IMG/VR virus record: IMGVR_UViG_3300029923_000025
Span: 1-55,915 of that record
DNA from: a virus
DNA length: 55,915 nt
Strand: one strand, 5' to 3'
Notes under the pieces: model-generated
What the model saw: the letters and a program-made list of their open reading frames with translations, nothing else
Told to the model about the DNA's origin: nothing
The model's database searches: none
Made by a program: the position numbers and the translations under genes
Shown here: one piece after another, positions 34,192-42,757 of the stretch
Numbering within the stretch: position 1 is the first letter of the stretch
How the letters are laid out: each line of letters starts with the position of its first letter

Positions 34192-34240
34192 AAACAATCA
34201 AGGATAGACACCTAGAAAGATGTCTATTTATTCATTGTTT
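34192..34240 (-). terminator. Hairpin after the tail tube gene
   Basis: ATAGACA/TGTCTAT (34204-34210 with 34221-34227) is enclosed by AAACAAT/ATTGTTT. It lies 14 bases beyond the stop at 34254. The T-run is poor, so it may be a weak terminator. Confidence 0.5.
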
Positions 34241-34253
34241 AATTTTAATTTTA

Positions 34254-35363
34254 TTATGCTACTACAATTGAAGTTACTGAATTACTTATTCCTTCATATA
34301 ATCCACCGTCAACAACTAGTCTTACGTCATATGTACCCGATGATAATCCTAATATTGTTTTAGAAATGTCGGTTTCAGATACAGCCGTAGCAACTCTTAC
34401 ACCTGTAGTTCCTCCTATATTTGTTTCAACCCAATTTAAATCTGTTGATAACTTATATTGTACTTCTATATTATCTGCATCTGCTGGTGCTGTGAATGTT
34501 AAATCAATTTTACCAGCTAAAGTAGATATGCCTGTTAAATCAGTAATTGGAGTTGGATCTGCAACTGAATTTGGGAATTTATAATATACAGTTCCTAAGT
34601 ATTTAGCACCTACTGGTTTCATTACTGTTAATTCATGTTTAGCATCTACTTCTTTTGGATCGGACTCATTTTTTGAATCAGTAGTTGCACTTAGTTTACA
34701 ACGAGGCAATATATATAATTTATCGCATAATGCACTCATATCAGGTTTTACTAATGGAATTTCTACTACTGCAAATAATTCTGGCACTGAACTAGATGAT
34801 GTTAGATTGAAATACTTATCTCCAAGTTTTCCTATGAACTTAAATCCACCAACTTGAATATTATCTCCTACTGCAATACTAGCGTCTACTATTTTAAATA
34901 CTTTTTTATTTACTGTATCTTGAGTTACATTTACAGAATCAATTTGATTTCCTGTTATTGGATTAGTAAAAGTAACTTCTTCCCCTAATTTTGGTTCTTC
35001 TGATAAGGTTACAATCTTATCTGCACCTGATAATTCAACTGCGTATAATTCTGGCATATGAAATCCGTCTACCGTAGCGTCAGCGTCCTTCATACCATCA
35101 CCCATTTTTAATGCAAATAAGTTTTGATCTTGAATAACGTCTTCTATTGTAAATACTACTGTTTTAGGTTTATCGATAATATATGTTATATCGTTATCCG
35201 TACCTGATTTTACCTCTATTTGGTCTGCTTTTGCATTCATTTCTGAAGTTTTTACCGTTGCTGTAGCATATTCTATTTTAGTCTTAGCGTCATATAAAAA
35301 TACTCGACCAATTTTAAATTCAACAACGTCTTTCATTAAAGAGTCTTCTATTATTTTACTCAT
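34254..35363 (-). CDS. Major tail tube protein with C-terminal FN3-like domain
   Basis: 369 aa from the ATG at 35361-35363, which has AAAAGGAGGAA upstream; the frame is open ten codons further but lacks a site. Residues 1-270 resemble siphovirus tail tube proteins ('FKIGRVFLYDAKTKIEYATA', 'QIEVKSGTDND'). The last 90 residues ('ITDLTGISTLAGKIDLTFTA', 'NIEVQYKLSTDLNWV', 'GLSSGTYDVRLVVDGG') form a fibronectin type III/Ig-like domain. Such domains decorate tail tubes and may bind the cell surface weakly. Confidence 0.75.
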   Translation of the reverse strand: MSKIIEDSLMKDVVEFKIGRVFLYDAKTKIEYATATVKTSEMNAKADQIEVKSGTDNDITYIIDKPKTVVFTIEDVIQDQNLFALKMGDGMKDADATVDGFHMPELYAVELSGADKIVTLSEEPKLGEEVTFTNPITGNQIDSVNVTQDTVNKKVFKIVDASIAVGDNIQVGGFKFIGKLGDKYFNLTSSSSVPELFAVVEIPLVKPDMSALCDKLYILPRCKLSATTDSKNESDPKEVDAKHELTVMKPVGAKYLGTVYYKFPNSVADPTPITDLTGISTLAGKIDLTFTAPADADNIEVQYKLSTDLNWVETNIGGTTGVRVATAVSETDISKTILGLSSGTYDVRLVVDGGLYEGISNSVTSIVVA

Positions 35364-35435
35364 TGTTATTATTCCTCCTTTTAATTTTTTCATTTAATTT
35401 ATTTATTAATTTGGTTTCCCAAATAAATATCTTTA

Positions 35436-36314
35436 TTATTTTTGTTGCAATATTTTATCTAGCGAATTAACTTTAAAATCACCAACTATCATGTCATAAG
35501 GATTAAATCTAAGGTTCACCTGTTCGCTAAGTTCTATTATTTTAGCATCATTACATCCTTGGCTTCTTAACATAAACATAAATATATTATAATTTTTTCT
35601 AGTTATAATTTCATAATCAAATCGTAATCTATAATATGTATATTTAAATATTTCTTCATCTGATAATCCTCTTTCAGAACCTACAACTGATAACATTGCA
35701 CATAAATCTCCACCTTTATTATCTTTAGTTTGAGATTTAATTGTTCTTTGAATTTCTTCATTAATTCGTTTATCTTTTGATGTAGGCATTTCATAAAGAA
35801 GATTTTGCCACATTACAATACCACGCAATTCTTTAAAATTATCTCTAGTAATATATAAACCATCATTTTCTATTTGAAAAACATAATTTAATTCTTCTTG
35901 ACTTAAACATTTAAACATTACTTGTTTTTTAAATAATAAAGAAAATAGTTGTTCTAATTCATATATTGAATAGGTCATTACCTGTCCACTATTATATAAG
36001 TTAAGCAATTGCATTAACTCATTATATTTAGACTGTTCATCTTCATTAATAGGAGTATATTGTTTTATATTATTTAAATATTCAATTTCCTTATCCATTT
36101 TTAACGATGTGCTTACAAAGTAATCTAACACGTTAGTTTTTTTATTAACCTTATATAAATTATGCAATGTAGTAATACCTTGTGTGATATATTTGCCTGC
36201 TAACTTAGAAAATACGTCATGGTCAAAAATACTAATAGGATATATATTACCCATACCTTCAATAAATTGTGGTCTCATAAAATAATTATCTAAATCATTT
36301 ATTTCAGTAATCAT
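35436..36314 (-). CDS. Virion-cluster hypothetical protein
   Basis: 292 aa; its ATG overlaps the TGA of the upstream gene (ATGA), so translation is coupled. It is helical throughout with many Leu and aromatic residues ('FSLLFKKQVMFKCLSQEELN', 'DLCAMLSVVGSERGLSDEEI'). No motif is recognised. Its position between connector genes and the tail tube gene suggests a head-tail joining or tail-terminator function, but this rests on synteny only. Confidence 0.45.
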   Translation of the reverse strand: MITEINDLDNYFMRPQFIEGMGNIYPISIFDHDVFSKLAGKYITQGITTLHNLYKVNKKTNVLDYFVSTSLKMDKEIEYLNNIKQYTPINEDEQSKYNELMQLLNLYNSGQVMTYSIYELEQLFSLLFKKQVMFKCLSQEELNYVFQIENDGLYITRDNFKELRGIVMWQNLLYEMPTSKDKRINEEIQRTIKSQTKDNKGGDLCAMLSVVGSERGLSDEEIFKYTYYRLRFDYEIITRKNYNIFMFMLRSQGCNDAKIIELSEQVNLRFNPYDMIVGDFKVNSLDKILQQK

Positions 36315-36871
36315 AATGTTTTACCATACTTTCTAAGTTGATAATTTTTATTCGATGATATTTCTGCATTAGTTCCGAACCCTTTATACATCAACAACAT
36401 GGCATCATTTTCACTGTTAATGGAAAGTTCTTGAAAAGAGTTCTCAGTAAATTCCCCAATATTATTTATATTAGCTGTTTCAAGATTATCATTAATTTTT
36501 CTTTTAATACTATAAATCCTACTACTACCATCATTTAATTCTTGAATATTTGTTCCTTTGCATATTATTTTACATATAATATAAACATTTGATATATATT
36601 TACTTCTCTTTGTTGTTTCAAAAGATATTAGAACCAATGGCATTTCTGCGTTCATGATAATATCTGCTTGCCTTTTAAACAATAAGACTCCATGCACACC
36701 ATTACTACTATTTGTTGCAGTATCTTCTGAAAATATATCGTAGGGATTTTCTAAATCAGCTCTATCAAGTGCATCTGAGTAAGGATAGTAAATGAGTTTT
36801 TGTAATTCACTATCCTCAAGAACCATTTTTCTTATGTAATCTTTAAATACCTTAAAACTATCTAAACTCAT
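36311..36871 (-). CDS. Head-tail connector/tail terminator-like protein
   Basis: 186 aa, ATG start with GGAGGTGATAG. The first part holds 'YYPYSDALDRADLENPYDIF' after a short helix, then a strand-rich region ('MPLVLISFETTKR', 'VYIICKIICKG'). The mix of a helical start and beta core is compatible with tail terminator or neck proteins. It overlaps the next gene by four bases. The function is a positional inference. Confidence 0.45.
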   Translation of the reverse strand: MSLDSFKVFKDYIRKMVLEDSELQKLIYYPYSDALDRADLENPYDIFSEDTATNSSNGVHGVLLFKRQADIIMNAEMPLVLISFETTKRSKYISNVYIICKIICKGTNIQELNDGSSRIYSIKRKINDNLETANINNIGEFTENSFQELSINSENDAMLLMYKGFGTNAEISSNKNYQLRKYGKTL

Positions 36872-37007
36872 AATTATTTACTATCACCTCCATCATTTTA
36901 ATTAATTTTAATTTTCTACACCTAGCCTATAGCCACATTCTCAAAACTTAAAAACCCAATAAAAGTTCTGTTTTATCAACTCATTATTTATGCATTAATT
37001 TATTTTA
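36872..37007. other. Short spacer between connector genes
   Basis: 136 bases holding one copy of the AAATAAATTA junction motif (36996-37005) right after the stop of the 37008 gene. No clear terminator or promoter is visible. Confidence 0.4.
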
Positions 37008-38339
37008 TTACATGCCACTAAGACTAACAGTTTGAGTAGAAATTATTGAATTATCTACACTATTAGTAAATGTTATTATGAAACTTTTTGATGTGCTTAC
37101 ACTAACATTTTTAACTAAGAAGTCAACATTAGATTTTCTAGTGATTGTTACTGACCCTGTCGCTACTAAAGAACTTCCAATAGAATCTAATGAATAATTT
37201 ACTATCAATGTTGAATCAGCGACACCATTAATGGTTTCTTTGCAATTTGCAGTACTTGACATATAAGTTTTCAAGCTAACGCCATTAGATACTTTTCCTG
37301 TTGACCATTCACACGAATATGATATTACAGGAACAATTACATCTGTTTTAACTTCAAATGCAATATCAAATTCTTTTAAAACTCTATCTAATGTAACTTG
37401 TAGTTTCATACTACCTAAACCTATATTTACTCCACTTATTGAAATAACTCCATTTGTATTAGTAATAGTTGCTAAGGGACTATTACTTGTAACCATAACT
37501 CCACTATAATCAATCTCAGAACCTAATTCATCTTTAATAGAATATACTAAATTTGCCGATGTTCCCTTAGTTACTTCAAATGTAGTGGGGACATTATATG
37601 TATATGTATGTGGAATTACAGTTTTATAGTCCGCTATACCTAAAACCATATCATCTATTTCATAATTTATGGCTGTTTCTCCAAGTAATACAGCTAATAC
37701 GCCTTTAGTAGTAACCCTATCCGTTTGTGTTGCTTTCCAAGCCTGACCATTTACTATGAATCTTTGATCTATTTTTATCAGTTTTGATATATCATTATTT
37801 GAGAGTACTAATCCAAACATTCCATCTCCCTCAATTATTGAACTTCCACCAATACTTTTTATTCCCAATGTATATTTCGTATTATTCGTCACAATTGTGG
37901 GAATAGTATATAAAGTGTTATCAACTATGAATTTCAAATCATAATTACACTCTTCAAAGATACCTTCATCATATCCATGTTTTTTATCTATCTTGGATTT
38001 AATAAGATAAGTTCTTAGTGTATCAGTTTCATTGACTTTGAATTTAACATAGTCTCCACGTTTAATCTGATTAGGATATACTTGCAATTTTTCTTCCATT
38101 TCAGTATCAGCAGTTTGTTTTCTTGATATGTCAATTACTCCTTTGATTGGAGCTTCTAAGTTATTTATAAATACATCTTTTGCATCGATTGAATTTATTA
38201 ATACATCAAATCTATATATTGCATGTTCTCTAGCGTTATTATAGTCTTGTGTAATTCCAGAAATGAGTGATTCTTTGCTTGTTTGATTATTAGAAACTTT
38301 GTTTATAGTTCTATAATATTTTAAATCTTCTTTATTCAT
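37008..38339 (-). CDS. Neck/tail structural protein with Ig-like (Big_2) domains
   Basis: 443 aa from the ATG at 38337-38339, one base after the TGA of the upstream gene; the longer frame to 38432 would overlap that gene by 92 bases. Residues 1-240 contain 'QVYPNQIKRGDYVKFKVNET' and 'WKATQTDRVTTKGVLAVLLG', which look like a connector domain. From about 260 an Ig-like repeat follows ('FEVTKGTSANLVYSIKDELG', 'ATITNTNGVISISGVNIGLG'), then another beta module. Surface Ig domains are common on siphovirus heads and necks. Confidence 0.6.
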   Translation of the reverse strand: MNKEDLKYYRTINKVSNNQTSKESLISGITQDYNNAREHAIYRFDVLINSIDAKDVFINNLEAPIKGVIDISRKQTADTEMEEKLQVYPNQIKRGDYVKFKVNETDTLRTYLIKSKIDKKHGYDEGIFEECNYDLKFIVDNTLYTIPTIVTNNTKYTLGIKSIGGSSIIEGDGMFGLVLSNNDISKLIKIDQRFIVNGQAWKATQTDRVTTKGVLAVLLGETAINYEIDDMVLGIADYKTVIPHTYTYNVPTTFEVTKGTSANLVYSIKDELGSEIDYSGVMVTSNSPLATITNTNGVISISGVNIGLGSMKLQVTLDRVLKEFDIAFEVKTDVIVPVISYSCEWSTGKVSNGVSLKTYMSSTANCKETINGVADSTLIVNYSLDSIGSSLVATGSVTITRKSNVDFLVKNVSVSTSKSFIITFTNSVDNSIISTQTVSLSGM

Positions 38340-38340
38340 A

Positions 38341-38811
38341 TCAATATGCCAATAAATGACCACCAGTTTTTCTATTCTTACTGTTATAGCTAACAACTTT
38401 TTTATCAAATTGTATTTGTCTATATTCAGCAACTTTTAAATAGGTAGTCCTTTCTGTATTAGAATTGGGCATTTTAATATCATCTCCAAAGTATTCTTGA
38501 TATTTTTTCAACCTGACTATTCCTTCATCAAACATTTTAATAACCATACAATCACTAATTAAATCCTTTTCCAATGGAACTAACTCAAAATTAAATGTTT
38601 CTAAATCATCATTTTTATCTAAAAAATCTACATTTTGAGAGATGGAAACAACTAATTGCAAGTCACTTACTGCATCTTCTAATAAACCCATTTCTCTTCT
38701 ATTTGTAATTTCTATAAATTCTTCTTCTGTAACATTTTCATAACAAAAGAAATCTTTGTATTCTTTTATTTTACGTTCAAATCTATCTATTACTTCTGAA
38801 TAAGGCGTCAA
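38341..38811 (-). CDS. Head-tail connector protein
   Basis: 156 aa starting at a TTG (AAAGGAATG upstream). The protein is helical and acidic ('MTPYSEVIDRFERKIKEYKD', 'EEEFIEITNRREMGLLEDAV'). It has the layout of gp6/YqbG-type connector proteins: a helical bundle with an exposed C-terminal extension. It stands three genes after the portal-capsid group in the direction of transcription, as expected. The stop TGA is adjacent to the next start. Confidence 0.55.
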   Translation of the reverse strand: MTPYSEVIDRFERKIKEYKDFFCYENVTEEEFIEITNRREMGLLEDAVSDLQLVVSISQNVDFLDKNDDLETFNFELVPLEKDLISDCMVIKMFDEGIVRLKKYQEYFGDDIKMPNSNTERTTYLKVAEYRQIQFDKKVVSYNSKNRKTGGHLLAY

Positions 38812-38865
38812 TATTAATCATTCCTTTCTATAATTCATTAAAGGAAGATTTATATATCTCCCTTA

Positions 38866-39477
38866 TTATTTCTTAGTTGTAGTAGTTTTCTTAGTTGTTG
38901 TTTTTGTTACAATAGGTTCTTGAATATCTTCAACATTTTCTTCATTTGGAGCTACTGCTAATTCGATATTTTCAGTTGCGTCAACTTCTAATTCTGATTT
39001 TCTTATACCTTCAGCAATTTCTTCTTTTCTTGCTCTTATATATAATTCCACTTTTTCGGCAATAAGATATTTGTTAGTATTTTTCAAATAAACTAATAAT
39101 GATAAGAAAGAGTCTATTGTTGACATTTTATCTATTTGAGTTATCTTTGTTAATATTGTGTCATTAGGTTGTAGGATCATTCTTTCTATTTCATCTCTTG
39201 AATAAGAGTTTTTGTCTTTATTAACGTCTATTCTTAATTGTTTATAGGCTTGGTCTTCAATATTTGGTGAGAATCTAATAGCTTGATTCTTGAAGTTTTC
39301 TGATTTCATATTAGCTTTCATAATATCTTTCCATAGTACAGATACATAATATGGTTCTCCATCAATCTTAGGAGGTAATTCATATCCTGCGTCTAAAGGA
39401 TTTTCACTTGCTATAAATGTTTTATAATCATAATCGTGGTATACATCCACATAGTCTATTTCTTTTATCATTTCCAT
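38866..39477 (-). CDS. Virion-cluster hypothetical protein with Thr/Lys tail
   Basis: 203 aa, ATG start with AAGGAGAG. The body is alpha-helical with many charged residues. The last 12 residues are almost only Thr and Lys (TKTTTKKTTTTKK), a low-complexity basic tail that could touch DNA or the capsid. It lies directly downstream of the major capsid gene. No family is recognised. Confidence 0.45.
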   Translation of the reverse strand: MEMIKEIDYVDVYHDYDYKTFIASENPLDAGYELPPKIDGEPYYVSVLWKDIMKANMKSENFKNQAIRFSPNIEDQAYKQLRIDVNKDKNSYSRDEIERMILQPNDTILTKITQIDKMSTIDSFLSLLVYLKNTNKYLIAEKVELYIRARKEEIAEGIRKSELEVDATENIELAVAPNEENVEDIQEPIVTKTTTKKTTTTKK

Positions 39478-39556
39478 AATTATCTCTCCTTGAATTTTAT
39501 ATTATTTATTTTATTAAGAAAGGGCATGTAAATTAATACACACCCTAATGTTATAA

Positions 39557-40597
39557 CTAAGAAATAGTTATTTTTGAAATGTATTGAGTATCAGTTACAC
39601 AAATTCCAAATTCAACTCCAGAGAATTTGAATGAAATCTTTTCACCATTGTTTTCTTCAGTAGTTCTAGTAAACATTTGTCCTTTTGTATACATTTCTCC
39701 AATTGTTCCTGAAAAACCAAATACTCTATTTTCTGGTAATAATGTTTGATCGTCTCCTGTTTTCTTACCTTTTAATACTGGAACTAACTTACAACCATTT
39801 AATACTTGTAGTAATGATAAATCATTTAATGTTCCTTTCATTGTTTCAGAATAGAAATCAGCACCGATGGCTCTGCACATTTCTCTTATTCTGTTAGATA
39901 ATCCAACAATTAATGGTTCTTTACCTGTAACTGCATTATCATATGTATAATCAGTTAAGCTTTGAGTAGCACCAGCAGTCCATGCACCAGTAACACCAAA
40001 TACTTGAGTTCCACCAGTGATTAATTTATCTACATAGCTTAATATTGCTTTAAATTTTTGTTTGTCAAATTCTTCAATAGCATACATAGCTAAAGTTGCT
40101 ACTCCAACTGCACCGTCTCTTCTTAAATTAGACATTGGGATTTCAGTTTCGATTTGTAAAACTGTTTCCATTGTGTTTCCTTCTGCTACATCTAGGTAAG
40201 ATTTATCTACGTTACCTGTTCTGTTAGCAACTTGTCTTGCAACTAATGTATTCTTTGGTGATTTTCTAATTCTAACCATATCAAATTCGCCATAAGAACC
40301 CTTATCTGTTAAGAATTGAGTTAATACTTCATTTGGTACTTCAAATATAATTGGTTCAATTATATCTACAACTATTTGTGCAATACTTTCTCTAGCTTCT
40401 GTTTTACCATATTTCCAAGCATCATTTACCATTGTATTAACTACTTGTGAAAATGCTTCTTCGTCTTCTGATAATACTATATCCTTTTCTCTTAATACAT
40501 TTTTAGAATATACATTTTTAGCCCATTGATATGCTTCTCCACTTTTAAATCTTTTTACTACTTCTTCTTCGCTTAATTCTATGTTTCTGTTTATCAT
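39557..40597 (-). CDS. Major capsid protein
   Basis: 346 aa, ATG start with AAGAAGGAA. The order and composition fit an HK97-fold capsid protein: a helical N-arm of about 80 residues, then 'NEVLTQFLTDKGSYGEFDMV' and 'IRKSPKNTLVARQVAN', a central helix 'VGVATLAMYAIEEFDKQKFK', and a C-terminal beta part. It is downstream of protease/scaffold and decoration genes and is evenly AT-rich like its neighbours. No scaffold domain is fused to it, since that function is in the 41153 gene. Confidence 0.8.
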   Translation of the reverse strand: MINRNIELSEEEVVKRFKSGEAYQWAKNVYSKNVLREKDIVLSEDEEAFSQVVNTMVNDAWKYGKTEARESIAQIVVDIIEPIIFEVPNEVLTQFLTDKGSYGEFDMVRIRKSPKNTLVARQVANRTGNVDKSYLDVAEGNTMETVLQIETEIPMSNLRRDGAVGVATLAMYAIEEFDKQKFKAILSYVDKLITGGTQVFGVTGAWTAGATQSLTDYTYDNAVTGKEPLIVGLSNRIREMCRAIGADFYSETMKGTLNDLSLLQVLNGCKLVPVLKGKKTGDDQTLLPENRVFGFSGTIGEMYTKGQMFTRTTEENNGEKISFKFSGVEFGICVTDTQYISKITIS

Positions 40598-40632
40598 AAT
40601 TAATATTCCTTCTTTCTTTTATTATTTTTTTA

Positions 40633-41094
40633 TTAAACTAATCTAAATCCTAATAATTTGTGTCCATTGTCATAAATCCAACCAAGGCTATAAAAAGCAG
40701 AACCAGTAGTTCCTTTTGCTAATTCTCCATTTACAACAGTTAATAAAGAACCTTCAACCACATCAGCATCAACTAATGCAGAAGCAAATAATTCTGTTGC
40801 ATATCTTTCTCCTTTTTGAATTGTTTCAACTCCAGCGTATGCACCTGTTAAAACAAGATCTTGAGAAGTAGAATAATCTGAAACTGGCATACCCATTGCT
40901 ACATCTACATCAACAACTACATCTCTTGTTAAAATTCCTACAACATTTGCGTCTGCAACTGCTTTTATCAATGTTGTGATTTTATTAGTGGCATCATAAC
41001 TCTCGTTTACGAATGTCCCCCTTTTCATATCAACCTTTACTGTGTTTTGAGCATTAAATACTTTTCCTGAGTTTACTTGTAATCTTCTATACAT
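40633..41094 (-). CDS. Head decoration/stabilisation protein
   Basis: 153 aa, ATG start with AAGAAGGAA. It is rich in Val, Ala and Gly with short strands ('GILTRDVVVDVDVAMGMPVS', 'GSLLTVVNGELAKGT'), as in trimeric capsid-stabilising proteins. It lies between the protease/scaffold gene and the capsid gene, the usual place. It shares its leader sequence with the capsid gene (AATATT preceded by GAAAGAAGG), so both may be translated at similar high rates. Confidence 0.65.
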   Translation of the reverse strand: MYRRLQVNSGKVFNAQNTVKVDMKRGTFVNESYDATNKITTLIKAVADANVVGILTRDVVVDVDVAMGMPVSDYSTSQDLVLTGAYAGVETIQKGERYATELFASALVDADVVEGSLLTVVNGELAKGTTGSAFYSLGWIYDNGHKLLGFRLV

Positions 41095-41152
41095 ATTAAT
41101 ATTCCTTCTTTCTTTTATTATTTTAATTTATTATTTAATTAATTTAAATTAA

Positions 41153-42736
41153 TTATCTTTTAATATTTCTTCTAGCATAATTTAATAATGCAGAACTTGA
41201 ATTTTCATACTTATAGTTTGTATTTGCGTTTAAATCAGTAGAAACTTCTACTTCTTTTTCACTTGTTTCAACTTCTGCTTTTTCTTCTTTAGTAGTTATT
41301 TCTACTTTTGAAGCTTGTTCAACAACTCTTTCAGCTATTAGACATTTAATTTGTTTTTCGTCTAAATTTGAAATTGCTTCTTTAATTGCTTCTGAATTCT
41401 CAATATCTTCTTCTGTAAAATATTTACTAGATAAAGCCATTTTCTTTAAGTTTTCTTTTTTTTCTGCAATTTCGGCTTCTAATTTCTTTGCATCAGCTTC
41501 AGCCTTTTCAATTCTAAGTGGTTCTAATTCAGCTATAGCCTTTTCTTTTTCTGCAATAGTTTCTTGTTGACTTGTAATTGTCTCACCAAGTTTCACAATT
41601 TCATCTATTTTTGTAGAAAGTTCCTCGTTCTTAGTTGATAATTCATCATTAACACCATTTAATTGTGCTTGAATTTCTTGAATTTGTTCATCAATTTGAA
41701 CTGATGGAACAAAAGTCATTTTAACTGGTGTTTGGCTTGTAATAGATATACTTTCATCTGAATTAACAGTGTAAGCATATTCTATAAAGTCATCTTCGCT
41801 CTCTGCATTCCAATCATACCCTACTGCTCTAAATTCATACGGATATACTCTTGATATGCAAATCCATTTGTTTGTGTCTATTGAATTAATAGCAACTCTT
41901 AATTTATCATATAAATCATTTGTTGTTATAGATGACACTTCTGTTTTGTTTTTATTTTCTGCCATATCGACAATTCCTCCTTTTTCTTCTATGTTTTCGT
42001 TTAATTTATTTTCAACTGATTTTTCATCAGACTGAATGCTTGTTTCTATGTTTTCTTGGTTCTCTGATATTTGTTCAAAACTATTGATTTCACTTAAATC
42101 GTTTATAAATGCTTCTGCAAATTCGTCTTCTTGTTGTGTTTCTTCGGCAACTTCTAACATACCACTACAATCATATGCAGGACTTGTATATTTAGAAAGC
42201 AACGCATGTCCTATAAAAATACCATCGTTAATAACTTTAACTTGTTTTCCACCTATTGCATTTATATTACTATTTACAATTGATATTTCCCAAGATGTAT
42301 TTAATGGTTCATCACTATCAAATCTATCTTGTATTATTTTGCAACAATTTTCAAACCTACGCCAAACTCTACAATTAGCTGTAATATATTCTACCTCATC
42401 AATAGTTTCAATTTGAACAGTATCAAATACTCCAAAGGCATCAGTTCCAAACTTTAATTTTTCTTGAAGTTGTCCATTAATTAACTCATAAACTTTTTTT
42501 GCTTGATGTGAAGTAAAATCCAACTCATCATCCTTATTTGGTTTTATTAATCCAACTAGTGGCTTCATTACTAAAGTATTTAACCAATTTTCTATAGTAT
42601 CTCTATTTAACATTACATTATTTCTATTGGGATCAAAATTACATATAATGAATTTTACATTCATATATGAATCATCTTGAGATTCTGATATTTCTATTTT
42701 GTTATTACTATATAAAATTATTTTATCTTCGTCCAA
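41153..42736 (-). CDS. Capsid maturation protease with C-terminal scaffold
   Basis: 527 aa with a TTG start after AAGGTGGTGATATAGA. Residues 1-190 resemble prohead protease-like (XkdF-type) domains ('MNVKFIICNFDPNRNNVMLN', 'SWEISIVNSNINAIGGK', 'IFIGHALLSKYTSPAYD'). An acidic linker follows. Residues about 330-440 form a long coiled coil ('ELSTKNEELSTKIDEIVKLG', 'EKEKAIAELEPLRIEKAEAD'), which fits an internal scaffold. Such fusions are cut during capsid maturation. The catalytic residues could not be assigned with certainty. Confidence 0.65.
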   Translation of the reverse strand: MDEDKIILYSNNKIEISESQDDSYMNVKFIICNFDPNRNNVMLNRDTIENWLNTLVMKPLVGLIKPNKDDELDFTSHQAKKVYELINGQLQEKLKFGTDAFGVFDTVQIETIDEVEYITANCRVWRRFENCCKIIQDRFDSDEPLNTSWEISIVNSNINAIGGKQVKVINDGIFIGHALLSKYTSPAYDCSGMLEVAEETQQEDEFAEAFINDLSEINSFEQISENQENIETSIQSDEKSVENKLNENIEEKGGIVDMAENKNKTEVSSITTNDLYDKLRVAINSIDTNKWICISRVYPYEFRAVGYDWNAESEDDFIEYAYTVNSDESISITSQTPVKMTFVPSVQIDEQIQEIQAQLNGVNDELSTKNEELSTKIDEIVKLGETITSQQETIAEKEKAIAELEPLRIEKAEADAKKLEAEIAEKKENLKKMALSSKYFTEEDIENSEAIKEAISNLDEKQIKCLIAERVVEQASKVEITTKEEKAEVETSEKEVEVSTDLNANTNYKYENSSSALLNYARRNIKR

Positions 42737-42757
42737 TCTATATCACCACCTTTCAAA

